A DNA stretch of 24,128 bases from positions 1 through 24,128 of IMG/VR virus record IMGVR_UViG_3300033148_000777. One strand, 5' to 3'. The notes beneath the pieces were generated by a model. That model saw only the letters and a list, made by a program, of their open reading frames with translations, was not told the DNA's origin and did no database searches. Positions 16,761-23,281 of the stretch are shown here, one piece after another (position 1 is the first letter of the stretch; each line of letters begins with the position of its first letter). The position numbers and the translations under genes are program-made. Source of the DNA: a virus.

Positions 16761-18092
16761 ATGGCACAGCAATTAATAGGCGATTTTAATATAGACCCTA
16801 CAACTACCAGCGGTACAGAATTAGCTAGCATTTTAAATAGGCTTAACTCTGCTGTACTAAGTATGCAAAGTGGTACAAGTAGACCAGCATACGCGGTACA
16901 GGGGTATAAGTGGTTAGATGTAACAGATACTCTAAACTTAGAAAAGTTTTATACAGGTACTACAGATTTAAGTATCTTAGAATATGATACAGTAAATAAT
17001 GTAGCACAGGTAAACGGTGGCGCTAGCTTTACAGATGACACTAAGGCTATTAAAAATAAGGTATCATCTACTATAGATGCTGTACCTGTACCAGCAGATG
17101 TACAAGCTGGTGAAATACTTGTTAATACTGCTGATGAGAAAATCTTTATAAAAAATGCGTCTGGTGATATGGTAGATGTAAGTGGTAATTCTGTTTTAAC
17201 AGGGTTTAAAAATAAAATCATAAACGGTGATTTTTCTGTTAATCAATATGCTGATATAGATACTGCGCCTGTAGTTATGGTAGATAGTAAGTATCATATT
17301 GATAGATACGAGGGTTATATAGGCTCAGTAACAGGAACGATACAAAGGTTAGCTAAATTTGTAATAAATGGAAAATATGTTAATAGTGTTAAGTGTATCG
17401 CAACTTCTACAGCTACAGGCATAATTGGAATATCTCAAAAAATGGTGATTTTTTACAACGGTGAAACTAAAACTATGGGTATCTGGGTTAAATCTAACAG
17501 TATAAATGCAAGAATTTTATTATATGATGGTGTAACATATACTTCAAGTACAACACACTCAGGTGGTGGAGCTTATGAGTTTTTATCCTTAACTAAAGCG
17601 ATTAGCGTTAGTGCAACACAATTGAGAGTTTTTGTTTCAATAGTTTCTGATGTAGGAACGAATGTTTCCATAACATCTGGTGACTACATAGAGAGTACAA
17701 TGTGGCAGTTAGAAGATGGCTCAAAAGCTACTAATTTTGAACAAAGACCTATAGGGTTAGAGTTGAGTTTGTGTCAGAGATATTATTTAAGGTTTAATGA
17801 TACCAACAAACTCAGTTATCAATCAGGAAGCTGGGACGCTACAACTAATTTTGGGACTATACATTTTCCAACGAGTATGAGAGTAGCACCAACACTGAGT
17901 TATAGCAATAGTTCTGCGATTGATATATATCAATCAGGTACAATATATAATTCTACTGCAATATCTCTTACCGTAGATGGAGAAACAAGTGTCGAAATTC
18001 AATGTATTTCATCAGGATTAACTGGTGGTCATGCCTCTTTTGGTAGACTCAACTTAGCAACAGACTATATAGAATTAGACGCAGAACTTTAA
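16761..18092 (+). CDS. Tail fibre / receptor-binding protein
   Basis: A 443-residue fibre protein with the strongest ribosome site in the window (AAGGAGAG at about 16746). Residues 1-150 form an attachment and shaft region, ending in a short collar (AGEILVNTADEKIFIKNASGDMVDVSGN). At about 152 the sequence KNKIINGDFSVNQ begins the C-terminal beta-sandwich found in many phage fibres. The typical LCQRYYLRF segment lies near 333-342. No chaperone cleavage motif or peptidase is seen. From about 17210 onward base and codon use differ somewhat from the rest (more TCA serines, more GGA, fewer GCGC words), suggesting exchange of the receptor-binding domain. Confidence 0.82.
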   Translation: MAQQLIGDFNIDPTTTSGTELASILNRLNSAVLSMQSGTSRPAYAVQGYKWLDVTDTLNLEKFYTGTTDLSILEYDTVNNVAQVNGGASFTDDTKAIKNKVSSTIDAVPVPADVQAGEILVNTADEKIFIKNASGDMVDVSGNSVLTGFKNKIINGDFSVNQYADIDTAPVVMVDSKYHIDRYEGYIGSVTGTIQRLAKFVINGKYVNSVKCIATSTATGIIGISQKMVIFYNGETKTMGIWVKSNSINARILLYDGVTYTSSTTHSGGGAYEFLSLTKAISVSATQLRVFVSIVSDVGTNVSITSGDYIESTMWQLEDGSKATNFEQRPIGLELSLCQRYYLRFNDTNKLSYQSGSWDATTNFGTIHFPTSMRVAPTLSYSNSSAIDIYQSGTIYNSTAISLTVDGETSVEIQCISSGLTGGHASFGRLNLATDYIELDAEL

Positions 18093-18102
18093 GGAGATAA
18101 AT

Positions 18103-18468
18103 ATGATGATTGAAACAATAAAAATACAGGGTGATGGCTACTTAGTTAATAGTAATTTATCAGTACCTAAAGCAGATGGTAATAGACACTACGGAGAAGT
18201 AAAACTAGCTATAGCTGGTGATAATGATGATTATCCTACAGCTATAGAAGTAGAGCCAGAATTTTCGCAAGGTGAGCTAGACCAGCAAGCTATAGATGAT
18301 AATAACGCGCCTATACTAGCAGAAATAGCTACACTAGAGGTTGCACTTGCTAGACCTATAAGAGAGTTATTATCTACTACTACTGCTGGTGTAGATAAAG
18401 AATATGCACAGGGTAAAGTAGACAATATAGAAGCTCAGATAATCGCGCTTAGAGGTAATTTATTATGA
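18103..18468 (+). CDS. Tail-fibre-associated small protein, unknown
   Basis: A 121-residue acidic protein. The N-terminal half is beta-like (IETIKIQGDGYLVNSNLSVP, then YGEVKLAIAGDNDDYPTAIEVEPEF). The C-terminal half is a helical, coiled-coil-like segment (ILAEIATLEVALARPIRELL; KEYAQGKVDNIEAQIIALRGNLL). Proteins of this layout often follow tail fibre genes as fibre assembly or capping partners, so I infer that role without a recognised family. ATG at 18103 is chosen because AAGGAG at 18091-18096 is six bases upstream. The stop overlaps the holin start (ATGA). Confidence 0.65.
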   Translation: MMIETIKIQGDGYLVNSNLSVPKADGNRHYGEVKLAIAGDNDDYPTAIEVEPEFSQGELDQQAIDDNNAPILAEIATLEVALARPIRELLSTTTAGVDKEYAQGKVDNIEAQIIALRGNLL

Positions 18469-18827
18469 GCTTATTAAATTTTTTTACAGGTGGCGTGGTA
18501 GAGGGTGTTACCGATATAGCTAAAGAGTGGATAGATACAGATAAAGAGAGTGCCGAAGCTAAAGCTATTATGGTTAAAACGCTAGACCCTAACGGAGTTA
18601 TGAGGCGTGAGATAAGCAGAAAAGTTACTCAAATGTACATGGTTTATATATATATGACTGTAATTCTAGTGCTGGCGCAGTCGTTTCAGGTTGGTGATGC
18701 TGAGAATGTAAAATCTGCTATAAAAAGCTTAACAGATTTATTTATACCTATTACTGCTATGTTTAGTGCTATAGTTGGCGCATCTTTTGGTGTAAATGGG
18801 TTAAACTCTTTAAAGGCTAAGGCATGA
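18465..18827 (+). CDS. Probable holin (GTA-type 3TM-like)
   Basis: A 120-residue membrane protein likely to form holes that release the endolysin. It has an amphipathic N-terminus (LLNFFTGGVVEGVTDIAKEWI), then RREISRKVTQMYMVYIYMTVILVLAQSF (membrane segment about 57-76). A second membrane segment, LFIPITAMFSAIVGASFGVNGL, lies at about 91-112. The arrangement resembles the 3TM holin family of gene-transfer agents, where the first hydrophobic helix is also counted. It starts a lysis block: holin, second membrane protein, lysozyme, each overlapping the next. Confidence 0.72.
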   Translation: MSLLNFFTGGVVEGVTDIAKEWIDTDKESAEAKAIMVKTLDPNGVMRREISRKVTQMYMVYIYMTVILVLAQSFQVGDAENVKSAIKSLTDLFIPITAMFSAIVGASFGVNGLNSLKAKA

Positions 18828-19291
18828 CTGATATTGAAAAAAAGAGACTACAGGAAGTAGAAGAAGCTGTAATAAGGTTTGCGGTTATTGCTGATGTAGT
18901 TTTAGTAGATATGAAAGACCGCGTAAGAGCTTTAGAAAAAAGAGATAATGAACAGCAAGCAAATCACCAGCAAGCATGTGACAATAAATCTAAAGAGATA
19001 GACAATAAAACAAATAAAGTGCTAGTAAAAGCTATGGCTGTATCGTGTGGTTTATTTGTTTTATTTGTAGGTGCTGTGGTTTATTTTAACGGTGAAAATA
19101 AAGATATGGTATCTAAAAAAACAGCCTCACATAGAGTTATGTATGCTAAAATGACTAAGTATCACGCTGAAACTATAGAAACTGCTACTAATATGAAAAC
19201 TGTAATAAAATCACTAGATAAGATAAATGATAAGTTAGATGGTATGGAATTGCATAAAAGGGTAACTAATGGCACTAATAGACAACATTAA
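18824..19291 (+). CDS. Membrane protein of the lysis block
   Basis: A 155-residue protein with one central membrane segment (VLVKAMAVSCGLFVLFVGAVVYF, about residues 64-86). Charged helical, coiled-coil-like arms flank it (EKKRLQEVEEAVIRFAVIADVV before; KYHAETIETATNMKTVIKSLDKINDKLDGME after). It overlaps the holin by four bases and the endolysin by 23. It could be an antiholin, a second holin or a spanin-like protein spanning the periplasm. I see no lipobox. The exact role is inferred from place only. Confidence 0.7.
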   Translation: MTDIEKKRLQEVEEAVIRFAVIADVVLVDMKDRVRALEKRDNEQQANHQQACDNKSKEIDNKTNKVLVKAMAVSCGLFVLFVGAVVYFNGENKDMVSKKTASHRVMYAKMTKYHAETIETATNMKTVIKSLDKINDKLDGMELHKRVTNGTNRQH

Positions 19292-19661
19292 AAAATCAGA
19301 GGGTTTTGTAGGTGATGAGTATAAAGATAGCTTAGGCATACCTACTATAGGTTATGGTACTAGGTTACCTATAAGTGAGGCTGAGGCTGAGTTAATTCTA
19401 ATAAGTAGGTTAGATGTATTTAAAGCCTCTTTAGTAGATAAAAAGCCTATTATACATGTGCTATCTGATGAGCGCCAAGATGTACTATTTGAAATGGCAT
19501 ACCAGCTAGGTGTAGGTGGTGTGTTAAAGTTTAAGAACATGTGGCATGCTATAGAACACCATGATTTTTATACAGCTAGCTTAGAAATGCTTAATAGTAA
19601 GTGGGCTAAACAAACACCAAACAGAGCTAAAAAATTAGCTAAAATAATGAGAGGTTTATAA
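19269..19661 (+). CDS. Endolysin, T4-type lysozyme (GH24)
   Basis: A 130-residue muramidase that breaks peptidoglycan for cell lysis. The catalytic triad is visible at exactly the T4 lysozyme positions: Glu11 in KKSEGF, Asp20 in YKDSLG and Thr26 in PTIGYGT. Further GH24 signs are LSDERQDVLFEMAYQLGVGGVLKFKNMW and a C-terminal SKWAKQTPNRAKKLAKIMRG. No signal peptide or SAR helix is present, so export depends on the holin. It starts inside the previous gene behind AAGGG at about 19258 and is followed by a taATG overlap. Confidence 0.95.
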   Translation: MALIDNIKKSEGFVGDEYKDSLGIPTIGYGTRLPISEAEAELILISRLDVFKASLVDKKPIIHVLSDERQDVLFEMAYQLGVGGVLKFKNMWHAIEHHDFYTASLEMLNSKWAKQTPNRAKKLAKIMRGL

Positions 19662-20167
19662 TGTCACATCAAACACTAAACGATGGTGATACAGGGTTAG
19701 TATTTCGTACTAAACTTAATGATAATTTTAATGAAATGATTAAGACACACCATACTAAGGTAATTGTAGCGCTGGCTACACCCAGCGTATTAGCTGTAAC
19801 ATCTACACCTGTTACACAGCTTTTTGCAGATACAATATTATATGAGGAAAATATGCTTTATACGATAGCTACAGGCATATATGAAAATATAGATGCTGGA
19901 TTATATAAGTATGATTTTTTTGTGCTGGCTAATTGGCAAAATGGGCTAGAATTATTATTTAGTGCGTGGGTAGATGGTGTACAGTTAGGTACAAATGTAC
20001 CCGTAACGGGTACAGGTAAAAATTTACCTGTTACTATACCCTACTATTTCCCATTAACAGCTAACCAAGAAGTAGAGATTAAATTACACTTAGCATCTGG
20101 TACTACTAATGTAGACCTGATAAACGCATCTATAGGCTTATCTTTAGAGATAACACCAGAGCCTTAA
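19661..20167 (+). CDS. Small virion-like beta protein, unknown
   Basis: A 168-residue protein with no family I can name. The N-terminus (TLNDGDTGLVFRTKLNDNFNEM) looks like the short helical start of phage fibres that attach to the tail. The rest is a beta-rich domain (residues 40-168) suggestive of a C1q/TNF-like jelly roll: VTQLFADTILYEENMLYTI, GLYKYDFFVLANWQNGLELLFSAWVDGVQLG, VEIKLHLASGTTNVDLINASIGLSLEI. It is the last gene of the late block and overlaps the endolysin stop, so it may be an additional small fibre or head decoration. Confidence 0.65.
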   Translation: MSHQTLNDGDTGLVFRTKLNDNFNEMIKTHHTKVIVALATPSVLAVTSTPVTQLFADTILYEENMLYTIATGIYENIDAGLYKYDFFVLANWQNGLELLFSAWVDGVQLGTNVPVTGTGKNLPVTIPYYFPLTANQEVEIKLHLASGTTNVDLINASIGLSLEITPEP

Positions 20168-20186
20168 TAGCATATAGTACAATATG

Positions 20187-20216
20187 AGCTTGTATTATAT
20201 AATATAATATGGTATA
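20187..20216 (+). repeat. Promoter repeat, copy 2
   Basis: Second copy of the 30-bp promoter block found at 2285-2314, with one mismatch. It drives parA as the first copy drives the PAPS-reductase-like gene. Beyond it the two leaders diverge, though both have TGTGAAA shortly after the -10 (2318-2324 and 20223-20229). Confidence 0.85.
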
Positions 20217-20218
20217 CT
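20190..20218 (+). promoter_or_regulatory. Promoter of the parA operon
   Basis: TTGTAT at 20190-20195, 17-bp spacer, and TATACT at 20213-20218 with TGG at 20210-20212 (extended -10). Predicted start is about 20225, inside a palindrome. It follows the last late gene and probably opens the plasmid-maintenance region. Confidence 0.82.
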
Positions 20219-20219
20219 C

Positions 20220-20238
20220 TTTTGTGAAACACACAAAA
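20220..20238. promoter_or_regulatory. Operator-like palindrome at the parA transcription start
   Basis: TTTTGTG at 20220-20226 and CACAAAA at 20232-20238 form a perfect 7-bp inverted repeat around a five-base centre, lying on the predicted start of transcription just downstream of the -10. A site here would block RNA polymerase. The ribbon-helix-helix protein encoded second in the operon is the natural candidate to bind it (autorepression). Confidence 0.5.
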
Positions 20239-20251
20239 AGGGGTATTTATC

Positions 20252-20926
20252 ATGGGAACAAACACACTAAAAATAGTAGTTGCTAATCAAAAAGGCGGTA
20301 CAGGTAAAAGCACAGTAGCTATTAATTTGGCTATAGCACTTCACGCATCTTATGGTGGCTATGTATCACTTATAGATACAGATACGCAAAGCCTCACTAC
20401 CTCTAAATTTAATGATATTAGAAATACAGTAGAATTTGATGAAGCATATAAGCCATTACTTAGTATTTATAATAAACCTAATTCTAATGAGATAGAAAAC
20501 ATTATAAATAAATCACAAATGATTGTAGTAGATACAGGCGGTTTTAATACTATAACTACAAAGGCTTTTATAGCTACTGCTGATGTAGTATTAATACCTA
20601 TTAATCTATCAGGTGTAGAAATGGATACACTAGTAGATTTTGCATCTACTATACAAAAGATTTTAAAAGCTACAGGCTCAGCGCCTAAATTAATGATAGT
20701 ACCTACGCGCATACACCACTTAACTAATCACCACGCTTTAGAGGATTATTACAAACCACTACGAGAATTAGGCTACATAGTTACACCAGCACTAAGACAG
20801 CGTAAGATTTACCAAGATGCACACGCTTTAGGTAAGGGTGTAATAGAGTTAGATGATGTGAACGCTAGAACAGAGGTATATAATATGACACGATTTGTAA
20901 CAGAAAAAGGGGTTTTTAATGGCTAA
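20252..20926 (+). CDS. parA: ParA-family partition ATPase
   Basis: A 224-residue ATPase of the small plasmid ParA type, which moves DNA copies apart by binding the nucleoid with ATP. Deviant Walker A is KGGTGKST (residues 14-21, with the signature Lys14), Walker A' is LIDTDTQ (40-46) and Walker B is IVVDTGG (about 89-95). RQRKIYQDAHALGKGVIE near the C-terminus is typical of ParA/MinD-like partition proteins. There is no N-terminal DNA-binding domain, so the operon is probably regulated by its partner (type Ib-like). It overlaps the next gene by eight bases and has AAGGGG upstream. Confidence 0.95.
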   Translation: MGTNTLKIVVANQKGGTGKSTVAINLAIALHASYGGYVSLIDTDTQSLTTSKFNDIRNTVEFDEAYKPLLSIYNKPNSNEIENIINKSQMIVVDTGGFNTITTKAFIATADVVLIPINLSGVEMDTLVDFASTIQKILKATGSAPKLMIVPTRIHHLTNHHALEDYYKPLRELGYIVTPALRQRKIYQDAHALGKGVIELDDVNARTEVYNMTRFVTEKGVFNG

Positions 20927-21140
20927 GAATAATTTTGCAGAAGCTTTAAATAAGCTAAAAAAAGATGATAAGGGCGCTACGCTTCAAGAAACTACACAGC
21001 CTAGATATAAAACCACTAAACAGATTAGTGTGTACTTAGATGAAGATGCTATAGAGTTTATGAAAGCTAAAAAGCTAAATAGAACAGAGATTGTAAACAC
21101 ATCTGTAATAGAACATTTAAAGGCTAATTATGAGTATTAA
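20919..21140 (+). CDS. Ribbon-helix-helix DNA-binding protein, likely ParB/ParG-like partner
   Basis: A 73-residue protein. Residues 1-30 are flexible and charged, and residues 31-73 read as a ribbon-helix-helix fold: strand KQISVYLDEDA, helix EFMKAKKLNR, helix EIVNTSVIEHLKANYEY. In type Ib partition systems such small proteins bind centromere repeats and the operon operator, and their flexible N-terminus stimulates ParA. The overlap with parA and the palindrome upstream of the operon support this. No centromere repeat array is obvious nearby. Confidence 0.8.
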   Translation: MAKNNFAEALNKLKKDDKGATLQETTQPRYKTTKQISVYLDEDAIEFMKAKKLNRTEIVNTSVIEHLKANYEY

Positions 21141-21237
21141 GCAAAAGCAAAAGCTATTTTTAGATACAGTTATAGCTATTAATGGTAAACTTACTGCTGG
21201 TGAAGCTGGCGCGATGTGGCGTATAATGTACCGCTAA
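21130..21237 (+). CDS. Very small ORF overlapping the partition partner
   Basis: A possible 35-residue product (MSIKQKQKLFLDTVIAINGK, then LTAGEAGAMWRIMYR) starting inside the end of the previous gene. Codon use matches the neighbours. It has no recognisable domain; the LTAGEAGAMWR stretch vaguely resembles a helix-turn-helix recognition segment. The evidence is the overlap and composition only, so it could be untranslated. Confidence 0.4.
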   Translation: MSIKQKQKLFLDTVIAINGKLTAGEAGAMWRIMYR

Positions 21238-21260
21238 GGTTAAATTAAACTATTTAAGCG

Positions 21261-21266
21261 TATAAT
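21261..21266 (+). promoter_or_regulatory. Possible -10 box of the small-gene region
   Basis: TATAAT at 21261-21266 lies in the 113-base gap after the small ORF, with only a poor -35 (GGTTAA at 21238-21243, 17-bp spacer) and no TG extension. It would transcribe a structured leader and then the genes from 21351. Confidence 0.4.
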
Positions 21267-21301
21267 GCTGGCTGTGTTAAAGTTTCCAGCTAAAATACAA
21301 C

Positions 21302-21328
21302 GCCTAGCAAGCTACAGACGCGCTAGGC
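21302..21328 (+). promoter_or_regulatory. Leader hairpin before the small-gene region
   Basis: GCCTAGC at 21302-21308 pairs perfectly with GCTAGGC at 21322-21328 around a 13-base loop. A weaker stem precedes it: GCTGG at 21267-21271 with CCAGC at 21286-21290. No T run follows, so it is not an intrinsic terminator. It may shape the leader of the gene at 21351 or be part of a small RNA. Confidence 0.45.
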
Positions 21329-21350
21329 TGAAATAAAAGGAACTTAAAAC

Positions 21351-21479
21351 ATGAATTACTTACTACTAATACCTATAGCCTTAGCGCTAATATACATAGG
21401 TTTAAAACTCACAAAACAAATTAAAAAATCATCTGATATAATCAAACCTAAAAACGATAACACTATAAGGTTTTTATAA
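21351..21479 (+). CDS. Small single-span membrane protein
   Basis: A 42-residue protein: MNYLLLIPIALALIYIGLKL is an N-terminal membrane segment, followed by a basic tail (TKQIKKSSDIIKPKNDNTIRFL). A clear AAGGA ribosome site lies at about 21337-21341. Its TAA overlaps the next ATG by one base, so the two are translated together. The function is unknown; tiny membrane proteins in this region of phages are sometimes exclusion or lysis-timing factors, but nothing here decides. Confidence 0.55.
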   Translation: MNYLLLIPIALALIYIGLKLTKQIKKSSDIIKPKNDNTIRFL

Positions 21480-21646
21480 TGTGGTATTTTGTAACAGCAG
21501 ATAATAACCAGCTACACATATTTAACACATTAGAAGATGCAATAGACAATAAAAACATAAATGATAAGATGATTATGCACACCTACTACATAGAAGCAAT
21601 TAAAAACACTTTTGGCAGACTTGAAATAATAGATTACACTAATTAA
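21479..21646 (+). CDS. Small hypothetical protein
   Basis: A 55-residue protein (MWYFVTADNNQLHIFNTLED, then AIDNKNINDKMIMHTYYIEA and a short end). It starts in a taATG overlap with the membrane protein before it. The pattern of an aromatic strand followed by a charged helix is like many small soluble phage early proteins, but I recognise no family. Confidence 0.5.
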   Translation: MWYFVTADNNQLHIFNTLEDAIDNKNINDKMIMHTYYIEAIKNTFGRLEIIDYTN

Positions 21647-21669
21647 AATACTTAATAAAAGATTAAGTA

Positions 21670-21675
21670 TATAAT
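21670..21675 (+). promoter_or_regulatory. Possible promoter of the gene at 21715
   Basis: TATAAT at 21670-21675 in a 68-base gap, with no clear -35 or TG extension. An AAGGCTGGAAA ribosome region at about 21701-21711 follows, almost the same as that before the PAPS-reductase-like gene (AAGGCTGGAAA at 2332-2342). Confidence 0.45.
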
Positions 21676-21714
21676 GTATACAATTAGGTAACTTAAAACA
21701 AAAGGCTGGAAACG

Positions 21715-22011
21715 ATGAAAACACAGATTAAAAGAATTAAAATAGGACAGGGTTATTTTCAAAGCGGTTATGGTAAGAGTTTAAATAAACAAGCAAATGT
21801 ATATTTAATTAACGGTAAGTTATACGCTAAAGATAAAAAAGGTTGTGAGCTTAATTATAGCCCTTTAAAAGATGATTTAGAGGGTTATGTTAGAGTAAAT
21901 GAATTAAGCTGTAAGTTTACAAAAAATAGTGATAAAATCACTTTATCTTATTATCAAGTATCAGATGCTACACAAATTGATATACATAAAGAATACAAAG
22001 CGGTTGCATAA
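21715..22011 (+). CDS. Hypothetical protein of the small-gene region
   Basis: A 98-residue basic protein I do not recognise. It is beta-rich (KIGQGYFQSGYGKSLNKQANVYLINGKLYAKDKKG) with a second half that reads as strands (YVRVNELSCKFTKNSDKITLSYYQVSD). Two cysteines do not form a motif. It follows a promoter-like sequence and a good ribosome site, and precedes four more small genes closely spaced with it. Confidence 0.65.
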   Translation: MKTQIKRIKIGQGYFQSGYGKSLNKQANVYLINGKLYAKDKKGCELNYSPLKDDLEGYVRVNELSCKFTKNSDKITLSYYQVSDATQIDIHKEYKAVA

Positions 22012-22012
22012 C

Positions 22013-22327
22013 ATGTTAAGCTTTAATAGATACGACCTCTTAGAAGTTGCAGACGATAAACACCATGTAGATGTGCTTATGATGAGCGCATACAAGTATG
22101 CTAAAAAGCTAAAATCTAAGATGTTAACGATACATACACCTACTAAAAGGCGTGGTGAGTATGAAACTAGAATTATACGCCATTTTGACTTAGATACTTT
22201 AATAGTATACTACCAAAAGAAGATAAAAACAGAGGGTATTTACAGGCTAAGAAGAACTAAACACCTAAACACCTTTTTGAAGCTAAAAGAGCATCTACTA
22301 GCAAAGGCTGAGACATGCGAAAATTAA
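22013..22327 (+). CDS. Basic hypothetical protein
   Basis: A 104-residue lysine- and arginine-rich protein (LLEVADDKHHVDVLMMSAYK, TPTKRRGEYETRIIRHFDLD, YRLRRTKHLNTFLKLKEHLL). I choose the ATG at 22013, two bases after the previous stop, over an in-frame ATG at 21929 that would overlap the previous gene by 83 bases. Charge and size would suit nucleic-acid binding, and it is one of few candidates for an unrecognised replication or control protein, but there is no motif to prove it. Confidence 0.6.
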   Translation: MLSFNRYDLLEVADDKHHVDVLMMSAYKYAKKLKSKMLTIHTPTKRRGEYETRIIRHFDLDTLIVYYQKKIKTEGIYRLRRTKHLNTFLKLKEHLLAKAETCEN

Positions 22328-22620
22328 TACTATTAGCGCTGGCATTATCTCTATATGCTGGCGATATAGATACATGCACCACTAAAATTAATGAGGCTAA
22401 GACTAAGCTAACTATAGCAAATGTTAATTATAGATGGCAGAACTACGACAAAGCACTTAAAAACATGCTAGAAGCAAGCGCGCTTAAATCTGATGTTATG
22501 CAGATGTGCGAAGCTGAGCTAAAAACTGTAGAACTATATGAAACTATGAGACTAGAACAAATAACATTAGATGAAATGGTTATTATGTTATCTGAAAGGT
22601 TAGATGATGCCAGAGAGTAG
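22315..22620 (+). CDS. Small exported protein with signal peptide
   Basis: A 101-residue protein that begins with a typical Sec signal (MRKLILLALALSLYAG, cleavage expected near residue 15-17). The mature part is helical with two cysteines (DTCTTKINEAKTKLTIANVN and MQMCEAELKTVELYE) that could form a disulfide in the periplasm. The helices YRWQNYDKALKNMLEASALK have a TPR-like look. Such exported phage proteins may alter the host surface or exclude other phages, but the role is unknown. Confidence 0.65.
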   Translation: MRKLILLALALSLYAGDIDTCTTKINEAKTKLTIANVNYRWQNYDKALKNMLEASALKSDVMQMCEAELKTVELYETMRLEQITLDEMVIMLSERLDDARE

Positions 22621-22840
22621 AAAACAGAGAGCTAAAAGGCTTATGGCAGAGTTAGATGAGATTATTAACTCTAAGACTGATACAGAGCTAGAGAGCCTAC
22701 ACCGTAATGTGTGTACCTCACTTATGCGCGGTGATAGAAAAAAGTACATGCTGGATAAGATAGAAGCCAGACTAAATAGAGATACTAGGATACAAGACGC
22801 TTTAGTAGTGTCTAATACAGAGGGGTTTGAATATGAGTAG
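22607..22840 (+). CDS. Small hypothetical protein
   Basis: A 77-residue charged, mostly helical protein (SRKQRAKRLMAELDEIINSK, then LESLHRNVCTSLMRGDRKKY). The start at 22607 is preferred over the adjacent ATG at 22604 because AAAGG at 22596-22600 is then better spaced. It overlaps both neighbours, so it belongs to a translationally coupled run. No family recognised. Confidence 0.58.
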   Translation: MPESRKQRAKRLMAELDEIINSKTDTELESLHRNVCTSLMRGDRKKYMLDKIEARLNRDTRIQDALVVSNTEGFEYE

Positions 22841-23003
22841 GGATAATATAGATTTTATTATAGAAACATTAGAAAATGCTATTAGTTGGGCTGATTATGC
22901 AGATGCTTATTTTAAAGATAGACATGATTTTGATAAAGACCAAGAAAATGTTAATAAAGCAATAGCAATATTAAAAGAGCAAAAAGAGTTACTAGATGCC
23001 TAA
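22833..23003 (+). CDS. Small acidic hypothetical protein
   Basis: A 56-residue protein (MSRDNIDFIIETLENAISWA, then a D/Y-rich stretch and NKAIAILKEQKELLDA). It overlaps the genes on both sides by eight bases (ATG within the previous end, and its own stop inside the next start), which supports real translation. Helical hairpin likely; function unknown. Confidence 0.55.
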   Translation: MSRDNIDFIIETLENAISWADYADAYFKDRHDFDKDQENVNKAIAILKEQKELLDA

Positions 23004-23241
23004 GTTAATAGATTGTATATACTGTAAGGGTAAGGGTTTTAACTATACTAATTTGATGCACAAATCTAAGTGTAAAGAGTGTGAGGGTACAGGACAAACA
23101 GAGGTTAATGAGAAACGCAAAAGTATCTTAGTACCGCCAGCAGTACACCGCCAGCTAAAGAGACAAGCACACGAACACCAGCGCAGTTTAGTAGACTTTA
23201 TTACTTTTTTATCTAATAAATCTGATGAGTTAGAATTGTAA
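22996..23241 (+). CDS. Zinc-ribbon plus ribbon-helix-helix regulator candidate
   Basis: An 81-residue protein joining two modules. Residues 7-33 carry two DnaJ-type CxxCxGxG repeats (C7-x2-C10-KGKG and C26-x2-C29-EGTG), enough to bind one zinc. Residues 38-81 look like a ribbon-helix-helix domain: strand EKRKSILVPPAVHRQLKRQA, then HEHQRSLVDFITFLSNKSDE. I infer a small metal-containing DNA-binding regulator. It is the last gene before the long gene-free region and could control a promoter there. No J domain is present, so it is not a DnaJ. Confidence 0.68.
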   Translation: MPKLIDCIYCKGKGFNYTNLMHKSKCKECEGTGQTEVNEKRKSILVPPAVHRQLKRQAHEHQRSLVDFITFLSNKSDELEL

Positions 23242-23248
23242 CACTAAG

Positions 23249-23254
23249 TATAAT
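23249..23254 (+). promoter_or_regulatory. Possible promoter of the structured RNA region
   Basis: TATAAT at 23249-23254, just after the last small gene, without TG extension or a clear -35. Transcription would start near 23261 and run through the gene-free region to the HNH gene. Confidence 0.4.
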
Positions 23255-23281
23255 TTAGATAGATAATATTTTATATTTAAG

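Noticed and set aside
20252-21140. Toxin-antitoxin pair instead of a partition pair
   Set aside because: The larger protein has all ParA ATP-binding motifs, including the signature lysine, so partition is the better reading of the RHH partner.
21929-22012. Longer N-terminus for the gene at 22013
   Set aside because: It would overlap the previous gene by 83 bases in another frame, and the added residues look like a shadow translation.
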